Shown here: piece by piece, positions 60,853 through 64,000 of the stretch
How the letters are laid out: each line of letters opens with the position of its first letter
Numbering within the stretch: position 1 is the stretch's first letter
Assembly: GCF_001010805.1 (NCBI RefSeq)
Contig: NZ_CP011477.1
Location: 1,255,001 to 1,319,000, forward strand
Length of the DNA stretch: 64,000 nt
From: Spongiibacter sp. IMCC21906
GTDB lineage: Bacteria; Pseudomonadota; Gammaproteobacteria; Pseudomonadales; Spongiibacteraceae
Direction of reading: 5' to 3'
The notes under the pieces: model-generated
Told to the model about the DNA's origin: nothing
Database searches by the model: none
What the model saw: the letters and a program-made list of their open reading frames with translations, nothing else
Position numbers and translations under genes: made by a program

Positions 60853-61553
60853 GTCATACTGGCCCCGAGCTCGTGAGGCCGGGGCAGGCTTTAAGCCGGT
60901 ATCCAAGGGCTGTCGTGCTGTGAACACATGCCTTGGGTGAATTCGCGCTGGGTAGCTGGATCCCGGCTCGCTAATCGCGTCCGGGATGACTAGAAGTAAT
61001 GCCCTGAGTGTGAGGGAATAGCATCCGGGATGACGACAGGTTACATTAGCTTTGATCTCTGCCATTTGTCATACCGGCTTTAAGCCGGTATCCAGAAACT
61101 GCCGCGCTGTGAACACATGCCTTGGGTGAATTCGCGCAGGGTAGTTGGATCCCGGCTCGCTAATCGCGTCCGGGATGACTAGGAGTAATGTCCTGAGTGT
61201 GAGGGAATACCATCCGGGATGACGGCAGGTTTAGAGCTTTGACTTATAATTAGCTTTGATCTCTGCCATTCGTCATACCGGCCCCCGGCTCGTAGGCCGG
61301 GGCAGGCTTTGAGCCGGTATCCAGAGACTGCCGTGCTGTGAATACATGCCTTGGGCGATTTTGCGCTGGGTAGTTGGATCCCGGCTCGCTAATCGCGTCC
61401 AGGATGACGACAGGTTACATTAGCTTTGATCTCTGCCATTCGTCATACCGGCTTTGAGCCGGTATCCAGAGGCTACCGTGCTGTGAATGCATGTCTTGGG
61501 TGAATTCGCGCTGGGTAGCTGGATCCCGGCTCGCTAGTCGCGTCCGGGATGAC
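60853..61553. repeat. Four tandem copies of a BIME-like palindromic repeat
   Basis: Units with GTCAT...ATGAC ends lie at 60853-60990, 61068-61179, 61272-61408 and 61442-61553. Each has a left hairpin (ATACCGGCTT/AAGCCGGTAT in copy 2) ending ATCCAG, a roughly 55-base spacer with TGCCTTGGG, and a right hairpin (ATCCCGG/CCGGGAT) opening CTGGAT or TTGGAT. GTCAT/ATGAC and ATCCAG/CTGGAT make each unit an inverted pair of REP-like elements. Copies 1 and 3 carry an extra GGCCC...GGGGC hairpin. Copies 1 and 2 have a second CATCCGGGATGAC downstream. TTAGCTTTGATCTCTGCCAT links adjacent copies. The remainder up to 61748 shows no gene. No transposase is present. Confidence 0.9.
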
Positions 61554-61748
61554 GACAGGTTAGAGTTTTGACAGTCTCAGGTATGATGGCTTTAAAAGAT
61601 TGCAATGAGAGCTCTGGGAGATAGTCAGGTAGCTTTAACGGACAAAAGTTGACGTTAAGTGGCCGTGAGTATCATTCATACGGGAGCTGCAGCTTGATGT
61701 AAACAAGGGCGAGAGCGTCAATAGCCTACGATAAAGTACCAACACGCG

Positions 61749-61964
61749 TTAAGAGTTTTCAATATCAGCTGTCAGTACATCATCGTAAATTGGGTTGCCA
61801 GCAATGGCATGTTCTTCGTTGGCCCAGGCCACAAAATCGTGATTTTTGCATTTGTCTGAGCAGAATGGCCGCGAGGGGTTGTTGCTGTCCCAGATGATAC
61901 TGCTTTTGCAGTTTGGGCAGGCATAAACTCTGGCAGAGGGTTGCTTGTTCTCGGCAGCTTTCAT
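61749..61964 (-). CDS. yacG: DNA gyrase inhibitor / zinc-binding protein YacG
   Basis: A 71-residue YacG. The zinc site is CPNCKSSIIW with FCSDKCKNHDFVAWANEE, i.e. C-x2-C and C-x3-C. YacG binds GyrB and inhibits gyrase in E. coli. Its start overlaps the coaE stop by four bases. The coaE-yacG-pilD order fits gammaproteobacteria. Confidence 0.95.
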   Translation of the reverse strand: MKAAENKQPSARVYACPNCKSSIIWDSNNPSRPFCSDKCKNHDFVAWANEEHAIAGNPIYDDVLTADIENS

Positions 61965-62566
61965 TGGGCCTCCTGTTTGGCGAGTTGCAAAAATTGCAGG
62001 TGTAATTGCTCAACTTGAGTATTCAGCTGATTCAGGTCACCACTATTATCAATAATATCCGAGGCTGCGGCCAGTCGTATCTGGCGATTGATTTGGCTGG
62101 CGAGGATTTTCTCCACTAGCGCCCTGTCGTTGCCATCTCTGGACATGGTGCGCGTGATTTGCTGCTCTTCCGGGACATCGACTACGACAATACGCTGGCA
62201 AAATTGTTGCTGTCCACCATCAATCAATAAGGGCGAAACATAGATTACATAGGCGGAGTTGGCTGCCTTCAGCTGCCGGGCTGTTTCGGCATGAATCAGT
62301 GGGTGCAATAGCGCCTCCAGCCATTTTTTTTCGTCAGCATTGTTAAAGATGCGTTCGCGTAAGGCGGCTCTGTCCAGTTGTCCATCGGCTAGCAGAATGG
62401 CGTCACCAAAGTGTGCGGCGATTTTTGCAAGGGCAGGGCTGCCCGGTTCGACAACTTCGCGGGCGACTACATCAGCGTCAACGATGGTGATTCCCAGTTG
62501 TTTAAAAGCATTCGTTGCTGCGGTTTTGCCACTGCCAATGCCGCCGGTTAAGCCAACTACAAACAT
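61961..62566 (-). CDS. coaE: Dephospho-CoA kinase CoaE
   Basis: A 201-residue P-loop kinase for the last step of CoA synthesis. Walker A is GLTGGIGSGKTA (residues 5-16); IVDADVVAREVVEPGSPAL is the substrate-binding motif and YVIYVSPLLIDGGQQQFCQR carries the lid region. It follows pilD after 47 bases and overlaps yacG. Confidence 0.96.
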   Translation of the reverse strand: MFVVGLTGGIGSGKTAATNAFKQLGITIVDADVVAREVVEPGSPALAKIAAHFGDAILLADGQLDRAALRERIFNNADEKKWLEALLHPLIHAETARQLKAANSAYVIYVSPLLIDGGQQQFCQRIVVVDVPEEQQITRTMSRDGNDRALVEKILASQINRQIRLAAASDIIDNSGDLNQLNTQVEQLHLQFLQLAKQEAQ

Positions 62567-62613
62567 GGTTCTGCGTTACCTCTTTAATTTCTCAGTCCTT
62601 ATTTCTCAACGCC

Positions 62614-63483
62614 TTAGCCCAAACCGGCAAACTGCAGATATTGATCCAGTATTTCCTGGCCCCAGAACATCGCCACCCAGCCGGCAATCGCTAAGTAGGG
62701 ACCAAAAGGAATCGGTTGGCTTTTAGACTTGCCCGCCAAGCTTAGGCTTATCACGCCTAACACTGCACCGACGACCGACGACAGAATAATGACCAGTGGC
62801 AGCATTTGCCAGCCCAGCCAAGCACCAAGGGCCGCTAACAGCTTGAAGTCGCCATAACCCATACCCTCCTTTCCAGTGAGGAGTTTAAACAGCCAGAATA
62901 CGGACCACAGAGAGAGGTAGCCTGCTATAGCGCCCCAAACGACATCGCTCAACGGTAATAGGCCGGTGATGCTATGGAAAAGCAGCCCCAGCCATAATAA
63001 CGGCAGCGTAAGCTGGTCGGGCAATAGCTGATGATCGATGTCAATCATCGTTAAAATCAGCAAGATCCAACTAAAAATAACGACGGCAAAACCCTGTGGG
63101 CTCAGTCCAAAATGCAGCAGTGAAAATACCGCTAATGCCGAGGTCGCTATTTCAATGGCGGGATAACGTAAACCAATACTTGTTTTACAACTGGCGCAGC
63201 GACCCCGCAGCAGTAAAAAACTGACAACGGGAATGTTTTGCCAAGCTTTAACGGCAGCATTGCACTTGGGGCAGTGAGAGTGGGGTAGAGACAAACCGAA
63301 GGGCGTTTCTGCTTGCTCAGGGAGTTCTAGCAATAAGCGGCATTCTTGGTGCCAATTCCGCTCCATTATTTTGGGTAGGCGGTAGATAACCACATTAAAA
63401 AAACTGCCAAATAACAGCCCAAAACCGCCAATAATTGTGATTAGCAAAAGTGGATGGCTATCCGCCAGTTGCAGGATACTCAT
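62614..63483 (-). CDS. pilD: Prepilin leader peptidase / methyltransferase PilD
   Basis: A 289-residue polytopic inner-membrane protein that cleaves and N-methylates type IV pilins and pseudopilins. The cytoplasmic zinc site uses C71, C74, C96 and C99. The aspartyl protease residues are D148 in LTMIDIDH (with D150) and D213 in GMGYGDFKLL. About eight membrane helices are present. It lies 54 bases after pilC, the usual pilBCD order. Confidence 0.96.
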   Translation of the reverse strand: MSILQLADSHPLLLITIIGGFGLLFGSFFNVVIYRLPKIMERNWHQECRLLLELPEQAETPFGLSLPHSHCPKCNAAVKAWQNIPVVSFLLLRGRCASCKTSIGLRYPAIEIATSALAVFSLLHFGLSPQGFAVVIFSWILLILTMIDIDHQLLPDQLTLPLLWLGLLFHSITGLLPLSDVVWGAIAGYLSLWSVFWLFKLLTGKEGMGYGDFKLLAALGAWLGWQMLPLVIILSSVVGAVLGVISLSLAGKSKSQPIPFGPYLAIAGWVAMFWGQEILDQYLQFAGLG

Positions 63484-63537
63484 TTATTTCTCTCAACAGT
63501 CAGGGTTAAAAAGCGTCACATTTCGCAACGCCGAGGG

Positions 63538-64000
63538 TTAAATTGCGGACCCCAACATAAATATGGGCAGGTACATAGCAATCATCAAGCCGCCGACTAA
63601 TACCCCAAGCACCGACATAATCAGCGGCTCTAACAGGGATGTTAGTGTATCAACGGCGTTGTCTACGGCTTCTTCATAATGGGTGGCGACCTTGTCCAGC
63701 ATTTCATCCAGAGAGCCGGATTCTTCACCAATGGACACCATCTGCAACAACATCGATGGGAACAGATTGGTGAAGCGAATCGATGACGTTAGGGTTTGCC
63801 CTGTGGTTACGTCGTCTCTAATTTGCAGTATTGCCTTGTTGTATACGGCGTTGCCCGCGGCCCCCGCTACAGAGGTGAGGGCATCTACCAGCGGCACACC
63901 AGCGGCAAAGGTGGTTGCCAGGGTTCGTGAAAAGCGCGCTATTACGGCGTTGTAAACAATATCGCCAATGATGGGGATCTTCAGGGTTATTTTATCGACC
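63538..64000 (-). CDS. pilC: Type IV pilus inner-membrane platform protein PilC, C-terminal part
   Basis: The reverse frame is open to the window edge, giving about 154 C-terminal residues of PilC/GspF. FSRTLATTFAAGVPLVDALT, SIGEESGSLDEMLDKVATHY and the final helix LLEPLIMSVLGVLVGGLMIA are hallmark GspF segments. PilC is the platform on which PilB and PilT drive pilus extension and retraction. The N-terminal half and pilB lie outside. A shorter internal start is not needed. Confidence 0.93.
   Translation of the reverse strand, partial: VDKITLKIPIIGDIVYNAVIARFSRTLATTFAAGVPLVDALTSVAGAAGNAVYNKAILQIRDDVTTGQTLTSSIRFTNLFPSMLLQMVSIGEESGSLDEMLDKVATHYEEAVDNAVDTLTSLLEPLIMSVLGVLVGGLMIAMYLPIFMLGSAI

Noticed and set aside
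60853-61553. CRISPR array
   Set aside because: Units are 112-138 bases with internal palindromes and similar spacers; there are no short direct repeats with unique spacers and no cas genes.
60853-61553. Insertion sequence or integron cassette array
   Set aside because: No transposase or integrase reading frame, no target-site duplications, and no attC-type core sites could be identified.

Overview
The window is a dense stretch of core chromosome from a gammaproteobacterium. Gene order follows the Pseudomonas-type blueprint: gatC|mreBCD-maf-rng-yhdP; ptsO-rapZ-ptsN-hpf-rpoN-lptBAC-kdsCD|mlaC-ibaG-murA-hisGDC; algW|nif3-yhcB-zapE-rplM-rpsI-pet-sspAB; dolP-diaA-yraN-lpoA|rsmI-rnpB; then mraZ through mutT, and yacG-coaE-pilDC. 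Moderate GC and this layout suggest a marine member of the Cellvibrionales/Pseudomonadales (for example Spongiibacteraceae or Halieaceae). That placement is an inference; no 16S gene is present.

Layout. 1-470: end of the reversed gatCA(B) amidotransferase operon. 770-9161: rod-shape genes mreBCD, then maf, rng and the large AsmA-like gene yhdP. 9219-18503, reverse strand: darP, mgtE, then ptsO-rapZ-ptsN-hpf-rpoN-lptB-lptA-lptC-kdsC-kdsD, combining nitrogen-PTS regulation, sigma-54, LPS export and Kdo synthesis. 18759-24135, forward: a solitary mlaC, ibaG, murA and hisGDC. 24194-37950: a DegS/AlgW protease, nif3, yhcB, zapE, rplM-rpsI, cytochrome bc1, sspAB, the reversed dolP-diaA-yraN-lpoA group, rsmI and RNase P RNA. 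38137-60833: a complete division and cell-wall (dcw) cluster, mraZ to lpxC, running into secA, argJ and mutT. 60853-61553: four tandem copies of a palindrome-rich repeat. 61749-64000, reverse: yacG, coaE, pilD and partial pilC.

The main theme is envelope biogenesis. Peptidoglycan precursors (murA, murC-G, mraY, ddlB), polymerisation and division (ftsA/I/L/Q/W/Z, mreBCD, lpoA), LPS (lpxC, kdsCD, lptABC) and outer-membrane homeostasis (mlaC, yhdP, dolP) are all encoded here. I see no transposase, prophage, tRNA, rRNA, CRISPR array or defence system, and nothing that amounts to a new multi-gene system.

The most unusual points are these: cytochrome b and cytochrome c1 are fused in one reading frame with an internal signal peptide; mreC appears to start at AUU, and kdsD may start at AUC; mlaC is left without mlaFEDB; and the mutT-yacG gap carries a BIME-like repeat array. 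An operator-like inverted repeat lies before petA, and MraZ boxes with exact 10-bp periodicity lie before mraZ.
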